Source: Betaproteobacteria bacterium (GTDB taxonomy: Bacteria > Pseudomonadota > Gammaproteobacteria > Burkholderiales > SG8-39). From it: a DNA stretch of 12,623 nucleotides. Positions 7,048 through 12,623 of this stretch are shown here, piece by piece. The DNA is taken from NCBI GenBank assembly GCA_016867955.1, contig VGIE01000024.1:1-12623 (forward strand), read 5' to 3'. The notes under the pieces are model-generated. The model did no database searches, had not been told where the DNA came from, and saw only the letters and a list, made by a program, of their open reading frames with translations. How positions within the stretch are numbered: the first letter of the stretch is position 1; each line of letters opens with the position of its first letter. The translations under genes and the position numbers were made by a program.

Positions 7048-8086
7048 AGCGCGCCCCATTCCGTCGACGCTGATGGGTTACGCCGCACCGGTGATCGCGC
7101 TTCTCGCCACGGTGGTATTCGGTTCGATACTGTTCGCGACGCTGGGCAAGAATCCGGTTGCCGGCCTGACAGTGTTCTTCATCACGCCCCTCGAGACGGT
7201 GCGAGGCCTCACCGAAGTGGGATTGAAAATGGTGCCGTTGCTGCTGTGTGCGCTGGGTCTGGCCCTGTGTTACCGCTCCAACGTGTGGAATATCGGCGCC
7301 GAAGGTCAACTGGTGGTGGGCGGCATCGTCGCTGGCGGCGTGGCGTTGCTGGCGTCGCCGGCTTCGATACCCGGGTACTTTCTGCTGGTGCTGCTGGCCG
7401 GCATGGCCGGCGGCATGGCCTGGGCGGCAATCACTGCATGGCTGCGCGACAGCTTCAACGCCAATGAGATTCTAGTCAGCCTGATGCTGAGTTATGTCGG
7501 CGGCTTGTTGCTGCTTTATCTCGTGAACGGCCCATGGAAGGACCCCAAGGGTTTCAACTTCCCCTACAGCAAGACATTCGACGCGGTGGCGATGGTGCCC
7601 AAGCTGGTGCCCGGAACGCGGCTCACCTGGGGCATTGTCATTGCGTTCCTCGCCCTTGTTGTCATCTGGATATTTGTCGCCCGCTCCAAAGCGGGTTTTC
7701 GGCTGCAGGTGGCCGGGCACGCACCGCTCGCCGCCCGCTTTGCTGGGTTCTCGGCACGCGAGGGCATCTGGATGTCGCTGCTGATCTGCGGGGCGCTGGC
7801 CGGGCTCGCCGGGGCACTCGAGGTGGCCGGGCCGCTGGGCCAACTGACACCGCAGTTCTCCTCCGGCTACGGCTTCGCCGCCATCATCGTCGCGTGGCTC
7901 GGCCGCCTGCATCCGGGCGGCTGCGTGTTCGCCGCGTTCGTCATGGCACTGATCTACATCGGCGGTGAACTGTCGCAGTCGCGTCTCGGGCTGCCTGCGG
8001 CGATCACCGGGGTGTTCCAGGGCATGTTGCTGCTGTCGTTGCTGACCGCCGACACCTTCATCCATTACCGCCTGAGGAGAGTCTGA
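7034..8086 (+). CDS. Nucleoside ABC importer permease 1 (BPD_transp_2 family)
   Basis: This 350-residue integral inner-membrane protein has about nine or ten hydrophobic segments. One half of the import channel, it contacts the ATPase through the loop around FVARSKAGFRLQVAGHAP (near residues 214-231), the family's equivalent of the EAA coupling helix, followed by ARFAGFSAREGIWMSL and a GALAGLAGALEVAG helix. CYRSNVWNIGAEGQLVVGG (about 80-98) is the conserved early loop shared with permease 2 and with sugar permeases such as RbsC. Translation likely starts at TTG 7034 behind GGGAG, giving a 14-base overlap with the ATPase gene. The stop is followed after one base by the TTG start of permease 2. 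The tight packing implies one transcript and equal stoichiometry. BPD_transp_2 also covers sugar permeases; the BMP-type binding protein makes a nucleoside or purine substrate more likely. Confidence 0.93.
   Translation: MLRLEARPIPSTLMGYAAPVIALLATVVFGSILFATLGKNPVAGLTVFFITPLETVRGLTEVGLKMVPLLLCALGLALCYRSNVWNIGAEGQLVVGGIVAGGVALLASPASIPGYFLLVLLAGMAGGMAWAAITAWLRDSFNANEILVSLMLSYVGGLLLLYLVNGPWKDPKGFNFPYSKTFDAVAMVPKLVPGTRLTWGIVIAFLALVVIWIFVARSKAGFRLQVAGHAPLAARFAGFSAREGIWMSLLICGALAGLAGALEVAGPLGQLTPQFSSGYGFAAIIVAWLGRLHPGGCVFAAFVMALIYIGGELSQSRLGLPAAITGVFQGMLLLSLLTADTFIHYRLRRV
8074..8079 (+). promoter_or_regulatory. Ribosome site fixing a TTG start for permease 2
   Basis: GAGGAG lies within the last codons of permease 1, eight bases before TTG 8088. 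The stop TGA and the TTG are separated by a single G, so terminating ribosomes can restart at once. Confidence 0.7.
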
Positions 8087-8087
8087 G

Positions 8088-9002
8088 TTGGAGCAACTGG
8101 CACCCCTGATCGCAGCCACGCTCTCGGCCGGCACACCGCTGCTGCTCGCCGGAATTGGTCTGGTTGTCAACGAACGCTCTGGCGTGGTGAACCTTGGCGC
8201 CGAGGGGATGATGCTGATTGCTGCCGTCGCCGGCTTCGCAGTGGGTTTTGCTACCGGCAGTCCGGCTGCCGGGCTCATCGCCGGCGCCGTGGCCGGCATG
8301 CTGTTCTCGCTGATCTTCTCTGCCCTGGCCATCGGGCTGGTCACCAACCAATACGCCACCGGGCTCGCACTGACCCTTTTTGGTGCAGGCCTGTCGGCGT
8401 TTGCCGGATTGTCGTATGTGGGCAAATCGGTGCCGTTCAAGACGACGTTCGAAATCCCGCTGCTTGCCGACATTCCGTTTTTCGGCGCCGCTTTCTTCAA
8501 GCTGCATCCGATGGTCTATTTCGCGCTGCTGCTCACCGCAGTGGTGGCCTGGATGCTGGCGCGCACCCGCTTGGGCCTGGTGATCCGCGCGGTCGGCGAA
8601 TCGCCGGAATCGGCGCACGCCATCGGCTATTCGGTACGGGCCATTCGCGTTGGCGCCGTGGCCTTCGGCGGCGCATGTTGCGGTTTGGCCGGCGTCTACC
8701 TGTCGCTGATCTATACGCCGCTGTGGGTCGAGGGCATGGTGGCAGGACGCGGCTGGATCGCGCTGGCGCTCACCACTTTTGCCACTTGGCGGCCGTGGCG
8801 GGTGGCGCTGGGCGCGTATCTGTTCGGCAGTGTCACCATGATCCAGTTTGCGTTGCAGGCCGAGGGAATAGAAATTGCCTCACAATTGCTTTCCATGATG
8901 CCTTATATTGCAACCATCGTGGTCCTGGCCCTGATTTCGCGCAATCCGGCGTTCATCCGACTCAACATGCCCGCGAGTCTGGGGAAACCCTTTCACCCTT
9001 GA
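8088..9002 (+). CDS. Nucleoside ABC importer permease 2 (BPD_transp_2 family)
   Basis: This 304-residue partner permease has about eight or nine hydrophobic segments. The opening part has NERSGVVNLGAEGMMLIAAV (about residues 26-45), the same conserved element as CYRSNVWNIGAEGQL in permease 1. The cytoplasmic coupling loop is LARTRLGLVIRAVGESPESA (about 152-171), with GYSVRAIRVGAVAFGG after it. Size and motifs fit the shorter member of the YufP/YufQ or NupB/NupC pairs. The start is TTG 8088 with GAGGAG upstream. The gene ends about 200 bases before the binding-protein gene, a gap with a hairpin and a promoter-like element. In many BMP systems the binding protein is made in excess of the membrane subunits, which would suit that arrangement. 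Confidence 0.93.
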   Translation: MEQLAPLIAATLSAGTPLLLAGIGLVVNERSGVVNLGAEGMMLIAAVAGFAVGFATGSPAAGLIAGAVAGMLFSLIFSALAIGLVTNQYATGLALTLFGAGLSAFAGLSYVGKSVPFKTTFEIPLLADIPFFGAAFFKLHPMVYFALLLTAVVAWMLARTRLGLVIRAVGESPESAHAIGYSVRAIRVGAVAFGGACCGLAGVYLSLIYTPLWVEGMVAGRGWIALALTTFATWRPWRVALGAYLFGSVTMIQFALQAEGIEIASQLLSMMPYIATIVVLALISRNPAFIRLNMPASLGKPFHP

Positions 9003-9021
9003 GAACAATCATCGAGTGACG

Positions 9022-9060
9022 CCTGGCAGCCATCAGATCTCTTGCGAATCGGTTGCCAGG
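9022..9060 (+). repeat. Intergenic hairpin between permease 2 and the binding protein
   Basis: CCTGGCAGCC (9022-9031) pairs with GGTTGCCAGG (9051-9060): nine Watson-Crick pairs plus one G-U, with a 19-base loop. It begins 20 bases after the permease 2 stop. There is no following T tract, so it is not a standard intrinsic terminator. It could be an mRNA-stability element, a processing site or a Rho-region barrier between the two parts of the operon. Confidence 0.6.
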
Positions 9061-9130
9061 ACCGCACAAAGCCGCGTCCGAATCATGCGCCTGTACCGTG
9101 TTTTGCAGCAGAAATCGATGTCATGAGATC

Positions 9131-9136
9131 TATAAT
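9131..9136 (+). promoter_or_regulatory. Perfect TATAAT -10 upstream of the binding-protein gene
   Basis: TATAAT lies 75 bases before the binding-protein ATG in an otherwise GC-rich region. The best -35-like hexamer, TTGCAG (9103-9108), is 22 bases away, too far for a standard promoter, so use would need an activator or -10-only recognition. It could give the binding protein its own promoter, separate from the permease transcript. Confidence 0.4.
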
Positions 9137-9211
9137 CACTTTGCTTTTCACCGCTTCCTGCAGGTATTTCCGTTCCGATCGCCATTGATCATTTTCCAGA
9201 GGAGTCTCCAG

Positions 9212-10339
9212 ATGTTGAATGCACGCAGATCGCTGTTTCTTGGCAGCATGGTGGCAGCAGCCATTCTCGTCACCGGTTGCGGCAAGGAAGAACCCAAACC
9301 CGCCGCCAAGGCCGTTGGAGCCCCGAAAACAGAGCCGCTCAAGGTGGCCTTCGCCTACGTTGGCCCGGTCGGCGACGGCGGCTGGACTTTCGCCCACGAC
9401 ACCGGCCGCAAGGAGGCGGAAAAGGAATTCGGCGACCGCATCAAGACCTCCTACGTCGAGAACGTGCCCGAGAGCGCCGATGCCGAGCGCGTCATTCGCG
9501 ACATGGCCACGCAAGGCAACAAGCTGATCTTCGGCACCACTTTCGGCTACATGGAGCCAATGCTGAAAGTCGCCACCGAGTTCAAGGACGTGAAGTTCGA
9601 ACACGCCACCGGTTACAAGACTGCCGATAACATGCGTGCCTACGATGTACGCGCCTACGAGGGTGCCTACGTCGCGGGCATCATCGCCGGCAAGATGACC
9701 AAGACCAACACGCTGGGCTTCGTCGCCTCGATTCCGATTCCCGAGGTGGTACGCAATATCAACGCCTATACGCTCGGTGCGCAAAGCGTCAACCCGAAGG
9801 TGAAGACCAAGGTGGTGTGGGTGAACAAGTGGTTCGATCCGGGCAAGGAATCCGAAGCCGCCACCGCCCTCATTAACGGCGGTGCCGACGTGCTGTTGCA
9901 GAATACCGACTCGTCAGCCGTGCTGCAGACCGCCGAGAAGATGGGCAAGCTCGCCTTTGGCTGGGACAGCAACATGACCGCCTACGGGCCGAAGGCGCAC
10001 CTGGCCTCGGCCATCATCAACTGGGCGCCCTACTACAAGAAAGCCATCGGTGAGGCGTTGAAAGGCTCTTGGAAGGTCGAAACCAACTGGTGGGGCATGA
10101 AGGAGGGCGCCATTGACGTGATAGCAATCGGCGAGATGGTGCCCCAAGACGTGAAGAAGATGGCCGAAGAGAAAAAGGCTGAAATCAAGGAAGGCAAGTT
10201 CAATGTCTGGACCGGCCCGCTGGTGGGCAACGATGGCAAGGAAGTGCTCGCCAAGGACGCGAAGGGCGACGACAAGTTCATCGCCGGCATCATGTTCTAT
10301 GTCAGGGGCGTTGAAGGCAAAGTGCCCAGCAACAAGTAG
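9212..10339 (+). CDS. BMP/PnrA-family nucleoside-binding lipoprotein
   Basis: This is the 375-residue substrate receptor of the importer. It has a lipoprotein signal (MLNARRSLFLGSMVAAAILV) and a lipobox VTGC with the lipidated Cys at 23, so it is expected to be anchored in a membrane facing the periplasm. A short Lys/Glu/Pro/Ala linker precedes the domain. The BMP fold then shows VAFAYVGPVGDGGWTFAHD (start of the first lobe), GTTFGYMEPM, YEGAYVAGIIAGKMTKT (hinge-region motif), GFVASIPIPEV and FGWDSNM, whose Asp is placed like the base- or ribose-binding Asp of PnrA. I chose the ATG at 9212 because GAGGAG lies seven bases upstream and the lipoprotein signal begins there; the frame is open back to 9053. 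Binding of purine nucleosides is known for PnrA and Bmp relatives. The exact ligand here is inferred from guaD next door. Confidence 0.92.
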   Translation: MLNARRSLFLGSMVAAAILVTGCGKEEPKPAAKAVGAPKTEPLKVAFAYVGPVGDGGWTFAHDTGRKEAEKEFGDRIKTSYVENVPESADAERVIRDMATQGNKLIFGTTFGYMEPMLKVATEFKDVKFEHATGYKTADNMRAYDVRAYEGAYVAGIIAGKMTKTNTLGFVASIPIPEVVRNINAYTLGAQSVNPKVKTKVVWVNKWFDPGKESEAATALINGGADVLLQNTDSSAVLQTAEKMGKLAFGWDSNMTAYGPKAHLASAIINWAPYYKKAIGEALKGSWKVETNWWGMKEGAIDVIAIGEMVPQDVKKMAEEKKAEIKEGKFNVWTGPLVGNDGKEVLAKDAKGDDKFIAGIMFYVRGVEGKVPSNK

Positions 10340-10360
10340 CCCGCTTGCATCGGCTGCTGG

Positions 10361-10437
10361 AGCCCGGCGGAGCGGCGTGGCGCCCTGGCACCTGGCGCTC
10401 GCCGATAGAATGACGCGCTGCCATGCGGCGCCGGGCT
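10361..10437. repeat. Inverted repeat, left part of the intergenic repeat cluster
   Basis: AGCCCGGCG (10361-10369) is the exact reverse complement of CGCCGGGCT (10429-10437). The arms enclose the first direct-repeat copy. Together with the stronger hairpin to the right this fills most of the 271-base gap between the binding protein and guaD. Confidence 0.45.
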
Positions 10438-10464
10438 GCCGCGTGACGCCCTGCCACCTGGCGC
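10376..10464 (+). repeat. Direct repeat, two 23-base copies 66 bases apart
   Basis: Bases 10376-10398 and 10442-10464 match at 21 of 23 positions; the shared core ends in CACCTGGCGC. The second copy also forms a small perfect hairpin, GCCCTGC (10448-10454) with GCAGGGC (10463-10469). A third partial echo, GGCACCTGG, occurs at about 10483-10491. The spacing and hairpins are typical of REP-like intergenic repeats. Confidence 0.6.
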
Positions 10465-10475
10465 AGGGCCAGCGC

Positions 10476-10569
10476 GTAGCGCGGCACCTGGGCCCATAGA
10501 GCGGGCCGCGGAAGCAGCGCGGCGAGGTTCCCAGGAGGGGCGGCCCGCAGGGCCCAAGTGCCGCGCTAC
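10476..10569. repeat. Long nested palindrome (REP/BIME-like)
   Basis: The outer arms 10476-10495 and 10550-10569 (beginning GTAGCGCGGCAC and ending GTGCCGCGCTAC) pair over 20 positions with one mismatch. Inside them GCGGGCCGC (10501-10509) pairs perfectly with GCGGCCCGC (10540-10548), leaving a 30-base loop. There is no T tract, so an ordinary terminator is unlikely. The form fits a palindromic repetitive element inserted ahead of guaD. It may limit read-through or stabilise the upstream mRNA. Confidence 0.65.
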
Positions 10570-10610
10570 ACAGTCGCCCGGATCGATCATTGCCGTGGCT
10601 GGAACTTCCG

Positions 10611-11900
10611 ATGACGCTCAAAGCCATTCGCGCTGATTTTCTGCACTGTCTCGCCGACCCCGGTGCAGGCGCAGGTGCAACTGCCTGTGAAGATCTCGCA
10701 GACGGGCTGTTGGTGATCCGAGACGGACTGATCGATGGCCTGCAGCCGGCCGCCACGCTGCTGCCCTTGCTTGGCGGCGACATCGAGATCGAGGATTGGC
10801 GCGGCCACCTCGTCGTGCCCGGGTTCGTCGATACCCACGCCCACTACCCGCAAGTGGATGTGATCGCAAGCCACGCGACGCAGCTCCTCGACTGGCTGGA
10901 GCGGTACACCTACCCCGAAGAACGAAAATTCGCCGAGCGTTCGCACGCCGAGGCGGTCGCAACATTCTTTCTCGACAGACTGATCGAAAACGGCACCACC
11001 ACGGCGGCCGTGTTTTGCACCGTGCATCCGCAATCGGCCGAGGCGTTTTTCGCCGCAGCGGAACAACGCAACCTGCGCATGATCGCCGGCAAGTGCCTGA
11101 TGGACCGGCATTGCCCCGAGTACCTGCGCGACACGGCGGAATCGGCCTACCGGGAAAGCAAGGCACTGATCGAACGCTGGCACGGCAAGGGACGCCTCGG
11201 CTACGCCATCACACCGCGCTTCGCGCCCACCTCGACCCCCGCGCAGCTCGCCGCCTGTGGGCGGCTCGCGCGTGAACATCCCGACACCTGGATTCAAAGC
11301 CACGTTGCCGAGAGCAAATCCGAGGTGACCTGGGCACGTGAGCTGTTTCCCGGGTCGCGAAGCTACCTCGACGTCTACGACCGTGCCGGCCTGCTGCGCG
11401 AGCGCGCCGTCTACGGCCATTGCATCTGGCTGGACGACGCCGACCGCGCGCGCATGGCGGCTAGCGGCACCGCGGCCGCTTTCTGCCCCACGTCGAATCT
11501 GTTTCTCGGCAGCGGCCTGTATGACTATCGCCAGGCGAGCGCCGCGGGCGTCACGACGGGCCTCGCCACCGACGTGGGTGGCGGCACCAGTTATTCCATG
11601 CTGACGACGATGGCCGAAGGTTACAAGGTGCAGCAGTTGCTCGGCACCAACCTGCACCCGGCGGAACTGCTGTACCTCGCCACACTGGCCGGGGCGCAAG
11701 CCCTGGGATTGGCTCACAGGATCGGCAACTTCGCGCCGGGAAAGGAGGCAGACTTCGCCGTGCTCGCCCCCGCCGCGACGCCGCAGCTCGCACGTCGCAC
11801 CGGCCTGCGTGAGAACGCTCTGGATCGCTTTTTCGCGCTGATGATGCTCGGCGACAAACGCGCAGTGGCCGCTACCTATGTGATGGGAAACAGATTCTGA
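10611..11900 (+). CDS. guaD: Guanine deaminase
   Basis: This 429-residue amidohydrolase converts guanine to xanthine and ammonia in the cytoplasm, the entry step of guanine breakdown. VVPGFVDTHAHYPQ holds the metal ligands H76 and H78. QSHVAES (H231), VYGHCIWLDD (H270) and GLATDVGGGTS (D321) complete the zinc site. HYPQ, KCLMDR and FCPTSNLFLGSG are markers of guanine deaminase rather than of TrzN/AtzA-type chlorohydrolases. The length is normal for the bacterial enzyme. I chose the ATG at 10611 over a TTG at 10590 because the homologous part starts at LKAIRADFL and a short GGAA sits six bases upstream. The gene follows the purine-type importer across the repeat cluster and is ended by a strong hairpin. 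Xanthine oxidation genes are not in the window. Co-transcription with the importer is likely but unproven. Confidence 0.95.
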   Translation: MTLKAIRADFLHCLADPGAGAGATACEDLADGLLVIRDGLIDGLQPAATLLPLLGGDIEIEDWRGHLVVPGFVDTHAHYPQVDVIASHATQLLDWLERYTYPEERKFAERSHAEAVATFFLDRLIENGTTTAAVFCTVHPQSAEAFFAAAEQRNLRMIAGKCLMDRHCPEYLRDTAESAYRESKALIERWHGKGRLGYAITPRFAPTSTPAQLAACGRLAREHPDTWIQSHVAESKSEVTWARELFPGSRSYLDVYDRAGLLRERAVYGHCIWLDDADRARMAASGTAAAFCPTSNLFLGSGLYDYRQASAAGVTTGLATDVGGGTSYSMLTTMAEGYKVQQLLGTNLHPAELLYLATLAGAQALGLAHRIGNFAPGKEADFAVLAPAATPQLARRTGLRENALDRFFALMMLGDKRAVAATYVMGNRF

Positions 11901-11901
11901 A

Positions 11902-11941
11902 GGGAACGAACGGGGAAAGAGGCAGCCCCTCGTTCCCGTTT
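11902..11941 (+). terminator. Hairpin terminator after guaD
   Basis: GGGAACGA (11902-11909) pairs perfectly with TCGTTCCC (11930-11937). Inside, GGGG (11912-11915) pairs with CCCC (11926-11929) across a two-base bulge, leaving a ten-base loop. The stem begins one base after the guaD stop and is followed by GTTT, a short T run. This is a plausible end of the importer-guaD transcript. Confidence 0.6.
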
Positions 11942-11965
11942 GAAGTAATTGGTGGACCGACTGCG

Positions 11966-12220
11966 TTGACCGCGGAGGAGCCGGTCGCTGCGGAGCCCTC
12001 TGCCGCCGTCAACGGGCCGTTCTCTGCCGATTTCGGGTGGGTCACGCTCCCGGGGTGGTCACAAGGGGCGATCCGTTGCACCGACGGTCAGGCGGCGGTC
12101 TTCAGGTCCCTGTGGTCGTTCAAGGCCGTCGAGGTAGACGGCGACCGCGTGATGCAGCGCGCGGGCCTGGCGAGCGGCAAGCCCAATGGTCAGAGTGCAA
12201 TGCACGCCATAGTTTATTAA
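11966..12220 (+). pseudogene. Truncated ORF of unknown function
   Basis: The frame is open for 84 codons from a TTG at 11966. The middle reads like genuine protein (ADFGWVTLPGWSQGAIRC, then TDGQAAVFRSLWSF and VMQRAGLASGKP), with GC-rich codons and a pattern reminiscent of a small winged-helix or helix-turn-helix unit. I do not recognise the family with confidence. After LASGKP (about 12184) the sequence becomes unrelated and AT-rich and soon stops, so the 3' part seems to have been lost where the recombinase remnant begins. There is no clear ribosome site at the TTG, and the preceding terminator isolates it from guaD. Confidence 0.4.
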
Positions 12221-12225
12221 TTAAT

Positions 12226-12456
12226 TCAAATCAACTCCACAGCTGCTTTCATAACTGTTGGATTTAATTCGATATAACGCAAAGTTGTCTGGAGCTGCTT
12301 GTGTCCGCAAATCGCCATCAAAACACGCACACCCACCCCTTTGTCAGCCAGCTTGGTGATAAACGTTCTGCGTCCACTGTGGCTGGTGGCACCAGTCATG
12401 TGTGACTGCTTGTAGATTTTGTGGAACCGCAACAAGCGTGAGCGTCGAGGCACCAA
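12226..12456 (-). pseudogene. C-terminal remnant of a tyrosine recombinase/integrase
   Basis: On the minus strand the frame encodes the catalytic end of a phage-integrase-family recombinase. HSGR fits the HxxR box (H26, R29 of the open frame), GHKQLQTT supplies the His/Trp position (H52) and TLRYIELN holds the nucleophile Tyr (Y61). ELNPTVMKAAVELI then ends at TGA 12226-12228. The N-terminal DNA-binding domain and the first catalytic Arg are missing. Homology-like sequence begins near FHKIYK (about 12424), and what precedes it is unrelated GC-rich DNA. The remnant is distinctly richer in A+T than the host genes on both sides, which suggests horizontal origin. It cannot be an active recombinase. 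Confidence 0.75.
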
Positions 12457-12499
12457 GGCTTTATTTGAAGGGCTGCGGGCGCTGGGCTATCCGGGCAGC
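12428..12499 (+). mobile_element. Short transposase-like fragment
   Basis: The plus-strand frame reads RNKRERRGTKALFEGLRALG followed by YPGS, between the recombinase remnant and the oxygenase fragment. ALF-x-x-LRALGYPGS resembles a segment seen in transposases of the ISL3 or IS21 type; this is a judgement from memory only. No inverted repeats or start codon accompany it, and it stops at TAG 12512-12514. Confidence 0.25.
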
Positions 12500-12623
12500 C
12501 GGCGCAGGGCATAGGGATGGGTCGGCCCGGGATCGGGCCCATAGCGAAAGCTTTCCTTGAAGTCGGCTGGCGACCCGTCATCCAGGACCTGGGTGCCGGG
12601 CGGCTCGTAGCCGCGCTTGGCCG
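12487..12623 (-). pseudogene. Isopenicillin-N-synthase-like 2OG-Fe(II) oxygenase, partial
   Basis: The minus-strand frame enters at the window edge and reads AKRGYEPPGTQVLDDG, then SPADFKESFRYGPDPGP, then HPYALRRLPG, ending at TAG 12487-12489. KRGYEP, the LDDGSPADFKESF stretch and the HPYAL end resemble the part just after the DIOX_N segment in isopenicillin-N-synthase-type oxygenases, usually followed by LPNQGPN-like residues. The frame instead runs into unrelated DNA near 12503. The catalytic jelly roll with its HxD...H iron ligands is therefore absent on this side. The upstream part of the gene lies outside the window. Confidence 0.6.

Noticed and set aside
7472..8500. A 342-codon minus-strand frame opposite the permeases.
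   Set aside because: Low-complexity, hydrophilic shadow of two clear permease genes.
9091..9107. A sigma-54 -24/-12 promoter using TTGCA at 9103-9107.
   Set aside because: The GG of the -24 element is absent at the required distance (GT instead).
9053..9211. An upstream extension of the binding-protein frame.
   Set aside because: It would bury the lipoprotein signal 53 residues inside. The ATG at 9212 has an excellent ribosome site.
10376..10464. A CRISPR-like array in the repeat cluster.
   Set aside because: Only two good copies, internal hairpins of differing form, spacing unlike spacers and no cas genes. A REP-like explanation fits better.
10590..10610. A TTG start for guaD at 10590.
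   Set aside because: It adds seven residues with no family match and has no better ribosome site than ATG 10611.
10587..11717. A 376-codon minus-strand frame opposite guaD.
   Set aside because: The sense strand has the full metal-ligand set of guanine deaminase; the antisense product has no recognisable features.

Overview
The window is a GC-rich chromosomal segment. Its codon usage, a NarL-type two-component pair, a DHA2-type exporter and a nucleoside-type ABC importer beside guanine deaminase suggest a betaproteobacterium, perhaps Rhodocyclales or Burkholderiales. That placement is inference: no rRNA or tRNA gene is present. By eye the host DNA is clearly GC-rich, while about 4640-5400 and 12205-12425 are noticeably richer in A+T.

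Left block (about 1-3393, minus strand), transcribed as a 14-helix MFS exporter, then a PAS/HisKA_3 sensor kinase, then a NarL/FixJ response regulator. The kinase is broken twice: a one-base deletion after the H-box and an in-frame amber codon near the C-terminus. Exporter and regulator look intact. A divergent gene at 3695-4453 encodes a SAM-dependent methyltransferase with a Sec signal peptide, so it appears to be exported. It ends at an in-frame ochre codon, after which 25 more codons read on like the rest of the protein.

Central gap (4529-5520). No convincing gene. It is stop-rich and holds a weak candidate promoter, a short direct repeat and a possible 25-codon leader ORF upstream of the importer operon.

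Importer block (5521-11900, plus strand). It encodes a double-NBD ATPase, two BPD_transp_2 permeases (both starting at TTG behind strong ribosome sites, the first overlapping the ATPase), a BMP/PnrA-family lipoprotein and guanine deaminase. The likely job is to bring in purine nucleosides or bases and deaminate guanine to xanthine. A 10-bp hairpin and a perfect TATAAT lie between permease 2 and the binding protein. A dense cluster of palindromes and direct repeats, similar in layout to a REP/BIME, separates the binding protein from guaD. A strong hairpin follows guaD.

Right end (11938-12623). This is a mosaic of broken pieces set almost edge to edge: a truncated 84-codon ORF of unknown function, the C-terminal catalytic part of a tyrosine recombinase (minus), a short transposase-like stretch (plus), and part of an isopenicillin-N-synthase-like 2OG-Fe(II) oxygenase (minus, running off the window). 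It looks like an old recombination junction.

I did not find a clearly new multi-gene system. The best leads are the exported methyltransferase, the run of coding disruptions, the repeat cluster before guaD and the gene-fragment junction at the right edge.
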